A stretch of 64,000 bases of DNA from positions 46,914,807 through 46,978,806 of the forward strand of contig CM076139.1 of assembly GCA_038025085.1 (NCBI GenBank), read 5' to 3'. Below the pieces are notes generated by a model, which was not told where the DNA came from, did no database searches, and worked only from the letters and a program-made list of their open reading frames with translations. How positions within the stretch are numbered: the first letter of the stretch is position 1; each line of letters begins with the position of its first letter. This DNA is from Tetragonia tetragonoides (Eukaryota; Streptophyta; Magnoliopsida; Caryophyllales; Aizoaceae). A program made the position numbers and the translations under genes. Shown one piece after another: positions 47,399 through 59,800 of the stretch.

Positions 47399-47425
47399 TA
47401 GCCGTTGGGGCGCTCCCAACGGCAA
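47399..47425 (-). promoter_or_regulatory. Inverted pair of MSA (M-specific activator) elements
   Basis: TAGCCGTTGGG at 47399-47409 reads CCCAACGGCTA on -, a perfect match to the MSA consensus YCYAACGGYYA bound by three-repeat MYB proteins. CCCAACGGCAA at 47415-47425 on + has one mismatch. The two form a 9-bp perfect inverted repeat (GCCGTTGGG / CCCAACGGC) with a 5-bp spacer. MSA sites are known to give G2/M-phase expression to NACK1 and B-type cyclins. Confidence 0.75.
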
Positions 47426-47429
47426 CTTC

Positions 47430-48890
47430 AAATTTTTATATTTTTGTGTTGAAATTATAATACCCCCTCCACCCTATTTTACTCAAAATTTCTATGCTTG
47501 TTATCCTCTCTAGCTAGAATTATTTTCTCAATTGTTTTTTCCCTCATAATATTTATTATATATATATATATATATACAATTTTTTTTTTCTTTTTTGAAC
47601 CGCAAAAGTTTAAAATGAGACTTCAACCCATATCATTGCTAGTAACAAGTGGAGATGCGCCACTGCACTACCCACCACAAACTCATATCCTCAACTGTTC
47701 AAGACTCGAAGAATAGAAAAAAATAAATAAATTCAAGTCTCGATATAACACCTATTTTATTCACATTTCTTCTAATGCGGGACTGTTTTACGATATCCCA
47801 ATTAAGAAATTTATTTATTTTATTCAAAAAGTAATGTGTTTTGTTTGACGGTCAAAAGTATGTAGGTGAAGTATCACTTTGTAGACCTAAAACAAACTTC
47901 TTCTTTTTCCCAAAAGAAACATTTGTTATACGATGCGACTTTCGTATACAAATTTTTCCGTTTTATCAGGATATTTGGACTTAAACACTTTAAATAAAAT
48001 TTATAACCTACATAAACTTCTTAAGGTAAGTTTTTCCATCCAACCTTTTTGTACAATGGAGGTCATGAGAATAGCAAGAAAAGAAGGAGAGAGAAGAAAA
48101 TAAGCATATTAAGAATTAACTACGAAGAGGAAGAGAGAAAATAGTTGGGAATTTGCAACCGAAAGAACGCATGACGTGATAGATATATTAAGGGCAAATA
48201 ACATTAATTTAATTGTAGTTTTCATCGAAAAGTGGGGTAAGTTGGTGTAAGTTCCTAGTTTTGGATTGGTAATAAAAAAAAATTATTCAATAATTCAAAA
48301 TAATTGGTATATAGCCTCTAATAAGTAAAGAATTCATTCTTACTATATATATAATATATATCTTTATTATTTTGACTATAGTTTTATCGAATCTAAATCA
48401 TAAATTTAATTATTATTTTTTTTTTTTATAAAAAAGCTATCTAATGGTAGCTAATTATATTATAAAAATCATAAAAGAAACGATTTTCAATTAACCAATA
48501 ATCGAACAGAATATACATGTTAAACGCTTGTTTTTTCGCTTCAGTTACGATTCATGAAATTGAAAATCATAATATTGATTAATTGAACCGAATCAATATT
48601 TTGTTTCGGTTAAAATACCATAACACCCCTAGCTAGCTTGGCATCTTCTAGGATAAATATGTGTTATTTACAATCATTTGATAGCAAATTTTCAAAAACA
48701 ACTATGTTGAGGATTTTCAATTATAATTAGTGAAATATGAATAATGCTAGCTAGTAAGTAATATATTTATTCTTTGCAATGAAGGATGAACAAATACACC
48801 AAGCACTTTTTTGTAAGTAATTATTCATGTTATGCCTATTTTATTTTCCTAGCTTTTTTCAAGTAATGAAACAGTATATACCTAATTAGC
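47430..48890. other. Intergenic
   Basis: AT-rich, with a short (TA)n at 47557-47578. No gene or bounded transposon is recognised. Confidence 0.6.
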
Positions 48891-48897
48891 TTTGAGT

Positions 48898-49095
48898 TCA
48901 TTGTTGTTTGTTATTTTGTGCTCCATGCGAGCTGTGAAAACCTGAAGAGTGGAAGGCTTTCGCCGTGTGGTAGAGAAATGAGCTAATAGATGTTGTTTTT
49001 TCTTTTACGTTCTTGCATTTTGGTCTTAGGAGCAGGTTTCGGGCATTTTTTCTCTCTATGCGCGCATGCTTGACTTTTTTTATCTTTCCACTCAT
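48898..49095 (-). CDS. Small basic hypothetical protein, 65 residues (possibly decayed)
   Basis: From the ATG at 49095 the frame reads MSGKIKKVKHARIERKNARN and ends HGAQNNKQQ. It is very basic at the N-terminus. The DNA aligns visibly with the start of the + strand frame at 49804 (ATGAGTGGAAAG against ATGGGTGGAAAG, then CAAGCATGCGCGCA against CAAGCACGCGCAA, and TGAAACCT-like and TAAGACC positions). The pair look like inverted duplicates. The open frame begins further upstream at 49161. I do not recognise the family. This copy lacks the Cys pair of the other, so it may be the decayed one. Confidence 0.35.
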   Translation of the reverse strand: MSGKIKKVKHARIERKNARNLLLRPKCKNVKEKTTSISSFLYHTAKAFHSSGFHSSHGAQNNKQQ

Positions 49096-49803
49096 GTTTG
49101 CAAATTTGGCAAACACTACCGAGTTCATTAAATTTGGACCAACACTATGATTGCGGTACATCCCAAAACATTAAAAGTAGTATTTCAAAAAAAAAAAAAT
49201 AACCAAATAATTTAAATGTAAACTATGATGTTTTTCATGGCATAACATCATGATCTTAATCTATACGAAAGAATACAGAAAACAACCCATTTGTTGTCAA
49301 CTACTCGCATTTCGATGCCCACATTGTTCAAATTGGACATTGGATGCCCAATAACATCGATAGATAAATCTCCAAAATACTAGAAAATTCAATTGATTAT
49401 TTATTATAAGGCAAAAGCAAACCTTAATTAATCAAATTTTGAAAAGAATGTTAATGTTAATGTTAATGATTTACTAAGGTTGTCGATCAGGTCTCAATCA
49501 CTCTTTCTCTCACCCTCTCACTCCCCTTCTGTCTCCACGCTCTAAACTTCGATTATAACAAAAAAGTTTCTGGAGTAGTGGTGTTCATTAGTACTTTGGA
49601 TTGGATTTTTTACCTAAAAAGATTTTGAGTGTTTTATTATGATAATATAACACAACATATCATAACCTAATCCTTTCTTTCTAGCTGTTGGATGTAAATA
49701 TACTTGATAGTATTTGTTTTGAATGCTTAGAAATAGGATCTCTTGAACACATAATTTAGATTAAAATTATTCTGTTTTTTTTTTAAAAAAAATTTAAAGA
49801 CAA

Positions 49804-50010
49804 ATGGGTGGAAAGGATAGAAGAGCAAAACAAGCACGCGCAACAAGGAAGAAGGCTCTGAAACCTTCTCGTAAGACAACCATGGAGGGCTGCAAAAGAG
49901 GAACAAGTGTTGTTGGCCCATTCTTTTGCGGTAGATGCGAGGAAGATAGTCCAACTCTAAAAACCTTAAGAACACATAAGAAGCAGCACACTCTGACAAA
50001 CAACAAATAG
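49804..50010 (+). CDS. Small basic protein with a C2H2-type finger, 68 residues
   Basis: MGGKDRRAKQARATRKKALK gives a basic N-terminus. FCGRCEEDSPTLKTLRTHKK and the following QH give C-x2-C-x12-H-x3-H, a canonical C2H2 spacing. This suggests a nucleic-acid-binding micro-protein, or one exon of a longer gene. It starts at the first ATG after a T/A-rich leader and ends TAG at 50008-50010. Local codon content is much richer in G+C than the flanks, which favours a real or once-real gene. No expression signal is visible. Confidence 0.5.
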   Translation: MGGKDRRAKQARATRKKALKPSRKTTMEGCKRGTSVVGPFFCGRCEEDSPTLKTLRTHKKQHTLTNNK

Positions 50011-50302
50011 ACTCAAAAGATAATTAGTTATATATATACTATTTGATTACTTAGATGAGTTGCCTGGCTTTTATGAAGCTTATAGTAACAATAAAATTGG
50101 AGTCATTTACCAAAATTTTTAAGATGTCGATTGTGAAGTGAAATAGTTATACAGATATATCTTATACGCAACCATTGCTCACCAATCTATGCTTAAAGAC
50201 ATAGACATGAATAGTCCATCACTCAATTGAGAGTACTAATGATGTTGATGGTCATACGTACCTGAGATTAACGATTCATAGAGCTGACGATTAGATCTGA
50301 TC

Positions 50303-50307
<5 letters not shown>

Positions 50308-50348
<41 letters not shown>
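50308..50348. repeat. (CT)n microsatellite
   Basis: About 20 CT units. Confidence 0.95.
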
Positions 50349-50354
<6 letters not shown>

Positions 50355-50618
50355 TCTACGGTCTAAACTCGCCCCAAACTCCGGTCAAGTTTATGGAGTA
50401 TTATATTATCAACTTACTCTGGTCAAGTTTCTTGTATTTTTTTCCCCTTAGGGCATGTTTTTTTTAGAGTGAAAACTGGATACTGGAACAAACTGGAGAA
50501 AATTGGAACAAACTGGAGAAAACTGGAACCTTTAACTAGAAACTATAATGGAACAAACTGGAGAAAAATGAAACTTATTGGAAAAAATTGGAGAAAACTG
50601 GAACTTTTGCATTTACGA

Positions 50619-50724
<106 letters not shown>

Positions 50725-50734
50725 ATTTTTAATT

Positions 50735-50971
<237 letters not shown>

Positions 50972-51039
50972 GTCGTGCTCAAATGGGTACATTTATTTTG
51001 AATGGATGGAGTATATAATGAAAATGGGCATTTTTAAAA

Positions 51040-51197
<158 letters not shown>

Positions 51198-51410
51198 CAT
51201 ACTTAATTACAATATTTATTATGTCAAATTATTAAACTGGAACAAACTGGAGAAAATTGGAACAAACTGAAAAAAAAATTGGAGAAAAGTGAAACTTACT
51301 GGAATCTTTGATTTGTACATGTTTAATAATCGTGTTATCTGTTAATTATATGTTAACGCGTTTATCTTCACTTATTTTCCAAACTAATTGGAACACGAGA
51401 GGAACAGTAA

Positions 51411-52168
51411 GGTCGTGTTTAGTTATAGGAAAATTTTAAACTTTTCATTTTCTTAATTTTTATCAAAAATGATTTCTATGAATATACTTTTTACAAAGTG
51501 AAAAGTTGTTCAAATGTTCTAAATGAGAACACTTTTAGTTTTTACAGCTCAAGGTTCATGATCTTCCCCCAACCCCCTCTGCATCTCATTTAGTCTCTCT
51601 CTCGTCCTTCATGGCAATTTAGTCAAAGTGACTTCGCACCTCCATGACTTGGTGGTCAAACCCACCCACAACTCCGCGACCCTCCACCACGTTATCCCTC
51701 TCTCTCTCCTCTTCATCGGCGATGTGGTCGGTTTTCTTGAATCGAAACTAGATCTGGGCACTTTTGTGTGACAAATTTAAAATTGTTTTAGGGCTTTTGG
51801 TCACCTGAGAATCTGAGATGGCCGAACCTGGTGACGGGTTTTTCGCCCTCAACCGTTGTCTTTCGGTGGTTGACTGCCAGTAATGGTGGTGGTTGTGAGG
51901 TGGTAGTTGTGAGGTAGTAGCTATGGCAGAAGGAGGAGATGAGGGGGCAGTGAAATGGAGTAAGAATTATAGGGAATAATATGAGAAAAATGTTGAAAAC
52001 ATCAAATTGATGTTTTCTCTTGTTTCACAAATCTCTTTGTTAATTTAGAAAACACGGAAAAATCGTTTTCATAGCAAAATTTGAAAATTTTGTCCTTTTG
52101 AACATGTTTGCAAGTTTTCGTGTTTTTTTATGAAAAATATTTGGGAAATGGCTCAACTGAACACACCC
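51411..52168. mobile_element. PIF/Harbinger-like non-autonomous element
   Basis: Left end GGTCGTGTTTAGTTATAGG; right end in reverse GGGTGTGTTCAGTTGAGCC. TAA flanks both sides (51408-51410 and 52169-52171), the Harbinger-type 3-bp duplication. The middle, 51570-51960, is less AT-rich and holds a CTCTCTCTCC tract, but no transposase. Confidence 0.75.
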
Positions 52169-52171
52169 TAA

Positions 52172-54200
52172 AATTTACCTAAAAATTAAAAATCCCAACT
52201 ATATATTAAAATGCTCAAAATCGTTGAGATACTATCACATTATTTACTATTTACAAATTTTTTAAACTTAAATGTGATAATTTAATTAAACGGGTTGGAA
52301 GCAGATTATTTTTGTGTCAAAAATTTTAACGTTAATCTAACTCATTTAACTAAGCATGTTACTCGAGTTGACAAATTTAATTAAGCGGGTTGATTGAAAC
52401 CTTTCAACACTAATTTGCTACATTCATGTCTAATTGTCTTATTGTATCACCTTTTGACAGTTCTAATTTTTACCGTCATGAGCCTTGTGTGTGTGGTGCC
52501 TTGCTGGCACTGCCCCTATGGGTTGCCTACAAACATACGCCTCTATACCTCTAGGTGGGGCAGTGCGGGACCGTTTCCCTCTACCAACAAGAAATGCTTA
52601 TTATTTTGCTAATGCATGATGAATTGATGATCATACTAAGTGGATCTGTCAATTGGGTTGATTGGGTTAGGGTCGGGTCGGGTTAAGTCGGATTAAATTT
52701 TTTAGCATGTCGGGTTATTTCAGGTTTGGGTAATAAATACTCAATTTTGACCTAGTATTGTCAGGTTCAGGTTGAGTGACCCGTTTAAACTCTATTCTTT
52801 GGTTAAATATGTATCCAATTTACATTTTCTAATGATGTATTTACAAATATTTATCTTAATTTATAACTTGTATAAAAAATATATGTATTTTTTTTCACTT
52901 ATATATATATATATATATATACAAACTATATGGTATTCATTATGTTTGCCTTAATTATTCGATAAATTGTACTATCTCTTTGACTCTTTCTATCCATACT
53001 AACTTAGTTAAGAGCAAAATTCTCATATTAAGAAAATAAATAAGTAGAGAAAAAGTTAATAAAATGCAAAACAACTGTTTTATATGGTTTTTAGGATATT
53101 TTAGACAAAATTTTGGTGTATATATTACAAATTTTGGTACTTTCCGGGTCAAACGGGTCGATTGACCCACTTACGGGCGGGTTTGACCCAAAAAAATCAG
53201 ATTAATCGGGTTTCGTGTTGAAGAATTAGTGTCAGGATCCTAAACAATTATACCGGTCGAATTTTTGGGTCGGGTCACAAATTGACGTGTACTCATAGAT
53301 CATTAAGGCATGATTTTATTTGATGTAGCACTAATCTTCGATTCCTATATGTATTTTCATCAAATATAAAAGGATTTTGGACATCATAACGTCTACAAGT
53401 ACTCTATTTTGTACAAATATGTCTGTTTTTTGACCGCTTTAACTTCTTTTTTTTTTGACTTTTTTTTGAGATAATATAATATGAACTCTGGATACTGATT
53501 TCCTAGAGGAACTAAAAAGACTAAAGTGCCTCTAATTTCATGGGCTAAAGTCAGCACTCAGCAGTCAGGATCCAAAGCCAATTGATGGAGAGAGAGTAAA
53601 GGGGTCAAGATAGAAATCGATCTGTTCGAAGGATCGCCCTTTTGTAAAGGTAGTAAGGTTCAGGGATTATTTTATATGTCTAATGATTATCTTGGGGTCA
53701 TATATGCCCATATCTTGATATCTTGTGGGACAAATTCATATTCCGTAGCAGTTTTGACTGTTATATTATGAGATGATTTTATACAAGGTGTTCTAAATTG
53801 ATTTTTTTTAGGGTATTAATTAATTTCACAATCCATTCATTTACAATAAGTTACGTTTTGATTCATTTTGTCGAATATATTATGCTCGATACCGTTCCAT
53901 TCCATTTTGCAAATCAGTTTTGTCCAATATGTTAAATTCAATTTTAGTCTACTATGTTTTACTGTACAAAATCTGTAATTAGTGGGTAATATAGATGGCT
54001 CAATAATCTTATTTTTTAAGCAAGGTTGATAGTTCAATTCTTATACAAATATAATTATAGAATTGTTTGTTGGGAGTACTTTATCCCTTTGTGGGCCGAG
54101 CCCCGACAAGAATAATCTTGATGCAAATAGCTGAATGTGAACCTTTGGTTTAACCCAAGAAGGTAACAAAAAGAAAAGAAACTAATTTGCCAACCAGTAA
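52172..54200. other. Intergenic with hAT-like scraps
   Basis: GGGTCGGGTCGGGTTAAG at about 52670 and GGGTCGGGTCACAAATTGACG at 53268 are two ends of a hAT-like repeat of the GGGTCGGGT type, separated by about 600 bp. The element spans roughly 52640-53295, but no clean target duplication is seen. A (TA)n lies at 52901-52921. No gene. Confidence 0.5.
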
Positions 54201-54208
54201 AAAATACT

Positions 54209-54374
54209 CACGCTATGGTGGTAGGCTAGTGGTTACAAACTTACTTCCAAGTGGTTTGGTTCGGCAAGGTTATGGGTTCGAATCCCCATTCCCCCCATGC
54301 TTTGTGTCTCCTGGCTTCTAGGTACTATACTATTCCCTTGTTGGTGCTACGTTGACAGAGTCATTGTTTAGCAG
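54209..54374 (+). mobile_element. tRNA-derived SINE
   Basis: A-box-like TAGGCTAGTGG at 54222-54232 and a perfect B box GGTTCGAATCC at 54275-54285. Direct repeats AAAATACT at 54201-54208 and 54375-54382 flank it. It lacks an acceptor stem pairing, so it is not a functional tRNA gene. Confidence 0.75.
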
Positions 54375-54382
54375 AAAATACT

Positions 54383-54740
54383 TTCATCACCATTTACTTA
54401 TACCCTCTTAGCAAAACTAGTAAAAGAATACTCCTTAAGTCTCATAATAGCACCAAATATATACGATCAAGAATGGAGATTAAGGTTCTACTCCGATCCG
54501 TAGTAGTTAATTGCCAAGTCATAATATTAATATACATAAACAAATTAGTAGAGTACTAGTCACTAAGATATCACAATATTCAGAATGTCCAATTGGACAG
54601 TGTCGGCATCACGAGATGCGAATAATTGTCAACTTTAAACGACAAAAAGTGGGTCGTTTTCTATTGTTTAGATTAAGATCTCATCATGGCTGTGCTATTT
54701 GTATGCTTATGAAGAACATCATTCAGTTTTAACACATAGA
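54383..54740. other. Intergenic
   Basis: No gene seen. Confidence 0.5.
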
Positions 54741-56099
54741 CTAGGTGTATGTCCCGTGCGATGCACGGGCTTGTAGTTTATCATTTGAAAATATATTTTG
54801 AATGCTATCAAGAAAATAGGTTGATGATTTATCAATACCGTCTATAATAACTAATATGAAGTTACCCGTACAAAACCAAAGTTGTGCTATGTGAATATAA
54901 AATTGCTTATGTGACATACAATAATAATTGTTTAGCTTTAAATGATAAGTTAAATTTATATATTTTCATACTTTAAAAAAGTATTCAAATAAATAGTTAA
55001 ATGACAAATTCCCAACCGGGCACCATCTTGATAAAATGTCTTTGCAGACCGTTAGATTTATACATACATTTGTATGCTTATGTAGTCCATAAATTTATCT
55101 ACTGAGATTATTAATAGCCAATATACTACTATTGGTTCTTATCTCTCTTTGATTTATACAACAGCGCTAGATCAACTTTTATATAGGATCATTTTATAGT
55201 ATGTTCTTTCTTAGAAAATTCATACGCCAAAAAATTTGTTCAAGAAAATAGTTAAGTGATAGGTTTACAATTAACTACCATTTTCACGTGCTCTGTCAAC
55301 CGAAATATTAATACCTCTACATGCTTGTATAATTCTATAACTTTCTACCATGACAATACCTATTACTAACGTTTTTATTCTTCTTTGGTCTACATTGTAT
55401 TAAGATTATTAATAATATTTTTTTGATTTAAAAAAAATTTATGTTTAATGTCATGTATTATGCAACAGTTGTTTGGATCCACATGGCCAAACCAATTTCC
55501 TATTTTTCTAATTAAGAAATTGGTTGAAAAATAATAATAATTATATTTACACCTATTTTACTTAAATATTGTACTAATTTACTATATTTATCTATCTTCA
55601 TGGAGAATCACTTATAATTTTGTTTAATATTATGTATTATGTAGCGATTGTTTATTTGGATTCATATAGACAAATTAATCTTTTATTTTTCTAATTAAAA
55701 AAATACTAACAAAATATGTTTACAACTATCTTACTTAACTATATATTCTACTAATCTACTATTTTTCTCCATCTTCATGGAGAATCATTAAAAATTTCAG
55801 ATGTATAATCTACCAAAACATGGACTATATATGTTAGGACTATTTTCTCTTATAAATTAGATTCGTTGTACCTAGTTTTTAGCATAATTTATTTTCAGTT
55901 CATGTACCATATCTATGAAATTAATAATGTTCATGTATCGTAATTAATTAGATAACATAGTTAATGTATCAGTCATTAATTATTTGGGTGACATGGCATT
56001 GACTTTTAGATATGATGATGATTGGGATCGTGACATGGCATGACATGTGTCGATGCAGCGGCGGTCATGATATATATATATATATATATATATATTAGA
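54741..56099 (-). mobile_element. Non-autonomous Helitron
   Basis: Read on -, it begins A-TCTAATATATATAT (TC at 56099-56098) and ends with the hairpin CCCGTGC-ATC-GCACGGG (54769-54753). An 8-nt gap and CTAG at 54744-54741 follow, with T next in the host. These are the 5' TC, 3' hairpin and CTRR-T rules of Helitrons. No Rep/helicase is encoded. The body is AT-rich. Confidence 0.8.
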
Positions 56100-56825
56100 T
56101 TACAAGAGAATAATGTTAAAACATATACAAATTAAGAATGGTTTTCTCAAAACGTCATATTTTGAGATATGTATTAAATTCGTGATACGATCTCTTAGTA
56201 CTAATCATATGTTAATTAAAAGGGATCACCAATCTAGCTGATCACATCTGCTTAGTTGTCTAGACGACTTGTTGACTTCCTCGTTCTCATCCTACTTTAC
56301 CATGCATGCATGTCCATTGAAAGGAGCAATACGCCTAACTGCCGAAGGTACGACACGACTCGACACACTTTTATACGACACAATACAGACATAGAGCAAT
56401 CCCAAACATAAGCACGAGTACGAATGAGCGGACTTAAGCCTAGATTTTTAAAATAAAGCATGATCAATCACGGTAAAAACCTAAATTAAGCTTGGGCACT
56501 CCATATCCAATGAAATTAGCTAAATGCAATGATTTTCAAATGTTGGCAATTATATATAACTTTGAATTGGAAAAATATCTAATATGAATATTATGATCAA
56601 ATAAAGAGTCCATATATAGAACATATAGCTATTTTAGACAGCACAATAACACCATTACAATATTGGCACTATACCATAATTTCCCAACACCATAATTTGC
56701 CCACACAAAAAGGGGGTGAAATGAAACATACACAATGGAATACAGTCTGTTTAGCACACTACCCAGTACCCACTTCCCCACACTCACCTCTCACTCTCTC
56801 TTCCCACTTGCCCTCATAACCCAAC
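56100..56825. other. Upstream region of the aspartyl protease gene
   Basis: At 56346-56473 a worn relative of the 30098-30503 hAT element is visible (ACGACACGACTCGACACACT, AGCACGAGTACGAATGAGCG). The rest is AT-rich with no gene. Confidence 0.55.
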
Positions 56826-56835
56826 TATATATAAA
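56826..56835 (+). promoter_or_regulatory. TATA box of the aspartyl protease gene
   Basis: TATATATAAA 49 bp before the ATG; CT/AC-rich sequence surrounds it. Confidence 0.7.
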
Positions 56836-56883
56836 CCCACAAACACTCTCATCTATCACACTAAATTAACCAATTGAGCAAAC

Positions 56884-59800
56884 ATGAAATCAATGCTTGC
56901 ACTTCTCTTTTCTCTTCTCTTTCTCTTGCTAGCCAAAAATGGGCTAGCTAACCATAACAATAACCAACCCAAATGCAACCTTCCAAATAATAAAGGCCAC
57001 TCAACCCTTAAAATCCTACATGTTTACAGCCCATGTTCACCCTTCAAACCTAAGAACAGCCGGGCAATGTCCTGGGACGAGAGCGTCATACAGTCGCTCT
57101 CCCAGGACCAAGCTCGGCTCCTCTACTTGTCGAGTCTCGTGGATGTGGACCGTGCCCACCACGGGAGCAAATCTGATGCTCCCGTGGCGTGGGGGCGTAA
57201 CCTCATCCAGAGCCCAACCTACATTGTAAAAGTCCAAGTTGGGACACCCCCACAAAGTTTCCTTATGGCTATGGATACTAGTAGTGATGCTGCTTGGTTG
57301 CCTTGTAATGGGTGTCTAGGATGTAGTGGTGGACCTGGTTTATCTCTTTTTGCCTCTGATAAGTCTTCTTCCTTTAAGGGCATTGGCTGTGGTACCTCCC
57401 AGTGTAGCCAGGTACATTTTCATTGTGATACATTGTCTTCCAAATTTATTTATTTTTTAAGGGTTTTGTGCACTTAGTGAGTTAGATTTTACGGTTCTTT
57501 TTCACTAAACTGAACTGATTTGATACTAAGTAATACTCTATGAGAAGAAAATTATGTCCATGAATTAAAGTGAATTTCACCATCGAACTTAAATGAACTA
57601 AACTATTAATAGGATAAGTAAAAAAGTAATAGATAATCTTAATTTCTTAATTTTTCTAACTTTATAATTCTTTTTCACAAAACTAAACTGATTTGATGCT
57701 AATAAAAGAGAAAAGTTATCTCCATGAAGTAAACTGAACATAACACCCATTAAACTTAAATAAACTAAACTACTAATGGGATAAGTGAAAAAGAAGAAAA
57801 CTTTAATTTCTTAATCATTCTGCCTATTTACATAGTTACGTATATTCTTTACTATTGCGTCACACTTTTCGCGTGATGAGGCTCAACTCAAAGTATTGTT
57901 CAAGGAGCCACGGAGGCGCTTAGAAAGAGTGTTAATCCCTTTTTAGATTTCTTGAGCCATAATTAAATATGAGTTTCGAACCTAGGTACTAGTATCACTC
58001 TAAAAACCTTACCAACACTGAATACATAATTTTGGATTACTAACTTTGAGAATTCCACCATAAGAATAATGGTACCCCTTCAACTAGCTAGGAGCTAAAT
58101 AGATACTAATGCCCATTTTTTTTTTTTTTTTTTTTTTTTGATAATAAGATACTGATGACGATTTGGCTAAAATGAATTAAAATATTATATTTCCTTTCCA
58201 TTAAAACGAATGAAATCAAAACTACCTTTATTTCACATATTTATATTTTAGATATAGAAGCCAAAAGTTTTCCACTAGCCCATGCTGCATGATCTCTCAA
58301 TAGTCCTCACACCATGACACCACCATCAGTCATCAGTTCACTCATCACCCTCCAAAAAAGTGGACCACGAGGTAACAATTATTAACATAAAGACGTGAGG
58401 ATATAGGCCCATCCACCGGGGTAAAAATAAGAAAAAATAACGTTTTAACTTGTTTATATCAATCTTCAAGCAATAATTGGACATTTCTATGTAAGTTCTA
58501 TGGTAAAAATGGTTATGCTTCTAGGCTCTAGCATTATTTTGGGAGTACATATCCCAGTGTGGGCGGAGTTTTTGGGAGATTTAGATTTATACAATCTTAT
58601 CTCTATCTAATCGCTTAGTAGAAATACCGTTTTTGTTTAGTACTAATAATAATTAGAGCAAGTGTTGTTTGAGATGCGAGACCAACTCACAAAATAATGA
58701 GTTACTATTTAGAAATGAATGGGTTACTTATAATAAACAACAACACAATGATATTTGTTTCACTAAAAAAAATACCATCATCTCACCGAAAGTTACACTA
58801 AAACCGTCTTATACAAGTTTTCAGCCATAATTATTACTATTCACAAGCATTTGGAATTTAATTAAACCTAACTTATATCTTTCCTTTTATTTTCCCGTTC
58901 AGGTAACAAACCCCATTTGTTTGCAAAAGTTGTGCACATTCAACCAGACCTACGGTGGCACCACCATAGCAGCCACTCTTTCCCAAGACACCATCACCCT
59001 AGCAACGGACCCGGTCCCCGGCTACGTCTTCGGTTGCGTCCAACAGGCAGCCGGGAGCTCGGTCCCACCACAAGGGTTATTGGGCTTGGGCCGAGGGCCA
59101 CTCTCATTGCTCTCCCAGACCCAAAAGTTGTACAAGTCCACATTCTCCTACTGCTTACCCAGCATCAAGTCATCCAACTTCGCGGGCTCCTTAAGGCTCG
59201 GCCCAGTGGCCCAGCCCAAACGTATGGAGTTCACCCCATTGCTTAAGAACCCAGCAAGGCCCTCCCTTTATTATGTCAATTTGCTTGGGATTAAAGTTGG
59301 TTCCAAAAATTTGGACATTGCCCCTGGTGTTTTGGCCTTCAATCCTACCACTGGAGCTGGTACTGTTATTGATTCTGGTACGTTATTAAACTTTCCGTCC
59401 CATAATACCTAAACGTTTGTTTTTTTGAATGTCAAACTTAAGATTATATGTTGCGTACATAAAAAATTCTTACGAGGACATAAAAAGTAGTGATAGCTAT
59501 GGAAAAAAAGGGATACCTCCAAATAAATTGAAAAAGTAAAATATTCTGACAGCTTCATATATGAGACTGCTCGTAAAATAAGAATTAGGATCGTTTTCAA
59601 TATCTATTTTCCGCATTTACACATTACACTTGAGGATGCTTGATACATTAAATTATAAATTGGCTACAAATAATAAAAAAAAGTATAGTAAATATGTATC
59701 ACTTATCAATTGTGTTAAGTATTTATAAGTGTGACGCGTAAATATGGGAAATGATGTGTGGGTGAGGATTCGCATCCGTAAAATGCCAGTAAGTTTTGCA

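Noticed and set aside
54222..54285. tRNA gene
   Set aside because: The A and B boxes are present but there is no acceptor stem, and direct repeats flank a 166-bp unit, so it is a SINE.
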